Positions 63,722 through 64,000 of a DNA stretch of 64,000 bases are shown here, piece after piece. Below the pieces are notes generated by a model. That model was not told the origin of the DNA. It saw nothing but the letters and a program-made list of their open reading frames with translations, and ran no database searches. Positions within the stretch are counted from its first letter, which is position 1; every line of letters starts with the position of its first letter. A program made the translations under genes and the position numbers. Location of the stretch: positions 49,853 to 113,852 of the forward strand of contig NZ_PVUE01000016.1 of assembly GCF_003003235.1 (NCBI RefSeq), given 5' to 3'. Source of the stretch: Antricoccus suffuscus (GTDB taxonomy: Bacteria; Actinomycetota; Actinomycetes; Mycobacteriales; Antricoccaceae).

Positions 63722-64000
63722 CTATGCGACGGCTACGACGTCGGATTGTTGCTGGTCGAGTTGTTCGGCGTTGTCGAGGAGAGCATCGGCCGCGGTCCGG
63801 CCGCCGCCGGCCTCACCACCCCAGGTCGGTCGGATCGCGTCGGCGTACGGGTGTTCCATGTCGGTGACATCCGCGATCAGGTCAGCTAGCAGTGCCCGTT
63901 CTCCGTACCGGGTCTCGTTCTCCACGTCATAGGCGATGGTGCGGGTGGTCTGTGCGGCGGTGATGCGCTGTCCACCGATCCGGGTGAACGTCCACCGGTC
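63722..64000 (-). CDS. Hypothetical protein, C-terminal part only
   Basis: The frame runs in from the right edge and ends at a TAG (63722-63724), giving 92 residues. The first visible residues are DRWTFTRIGGQRITAAQTTR; later come RYGERALLADLIADV, DMEHPYADAIRPTWGGE and an acidic, Gln-rich tail. I do not recognise the family. The composition is consistent with a real protein. The ATG at 63925 is internal, so the gene starts outside the window. Confidence 0.5.
   Translation of the reverse strand, partial: DRWTFTRIGGQRITAAQTTRTIAYDVENETRYGERALLADLIADVTDMEHPYADAIRPTWGGEAGGGRTAADALLDNAEQLDQQQSDVVAVA

Overview
The window is a gene-dense, high-GC chromosomal stretch from an actinobacterium. Supporting signs are frequent GTG starts, ATGA-coupled operons, a single-chain BC-BCCP-CT acyl-CoA carboxylase, an ECF sigma/zf-HC2 anti-sigma pair, an LAxTG-type thioester surface protein and PxpABC. 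The family or genus cannot be fixed from sequence alone. No rRNA, tRNA, CRISPR array or insertion sequence was found.

Layout. (1) 1-1322: 3' part of a secreted lipoprotein related to polysaccharide deacetylases. (2) 1.4-16.9 kb: an acyl-CoA catabolic cluster with two class III CoA-transferases, two crotonases, an acyl-CoA dehydrogenase, a quinone-reductase-like MDR protein, a TetR regulator, a divergent MFS transporter, a fused carboxylase, an acyl-CoA synthetase and an alpha/beta hydrolase. (3) 16.9-25.3 kb: mixed genes, including a PucR-like regulator almost touching smpB, a carotenoid-desaturase-like flavoprotein, a phosphoribosyltransferase, a D-amino-acid-oxidase-like flavoprotein, the sigma/anti-sigma pair and a cation diffusion facilitator. 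(4) 25.3-31.5 kb: a seven-gene PhnD-PhnC-PhnE-PhnE transport operon flanked by a HAD phosphatase, a calcineurin-type phosphoesterase and an RpiR/SIS regulator, without C-P lyase genes. (5) 31.6-37 kb: hydrolase, amidase, TetR genes, and a glutaminyl-tRNA synthetase gene flanked by two copies of a TetR 3' end, one of them a 24-codon remnant.

(6) 37-51 kb: an amide/peptide utilisation island with two solute-binding proteins, a fused OppD-OppF ATPase, two permeases, two amidases, a penicillin-acylase-family enzyme without a signal peptide and a cyclase-family hydrolase. (7) 51-56.3 kb: TetR-ABC exporter, M20 peptidase, PEP-mutase-family enzyme, AzlCD. (8) 56.3-60.9 kb: thioester surface protein, then modABC and a MerR-HTH/TOBE regulator. 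(9) 61-63.3 kb: pxpABC (5-oxoprolinase). (10) 63.3-64 kb: non-coding DNA with two 54-bp hairpin-bearing direct repeats and the 3' end of an unrecognised gene.

The common theme is scavenging: import systems are paired with the intracellular hydrolases needed to use the imported ester, amide, phosphoester or 5-oxoproline. Several short palindromes overlap start codons or sit in divergent gaps next to local regulators and are the best regulatory candidates.
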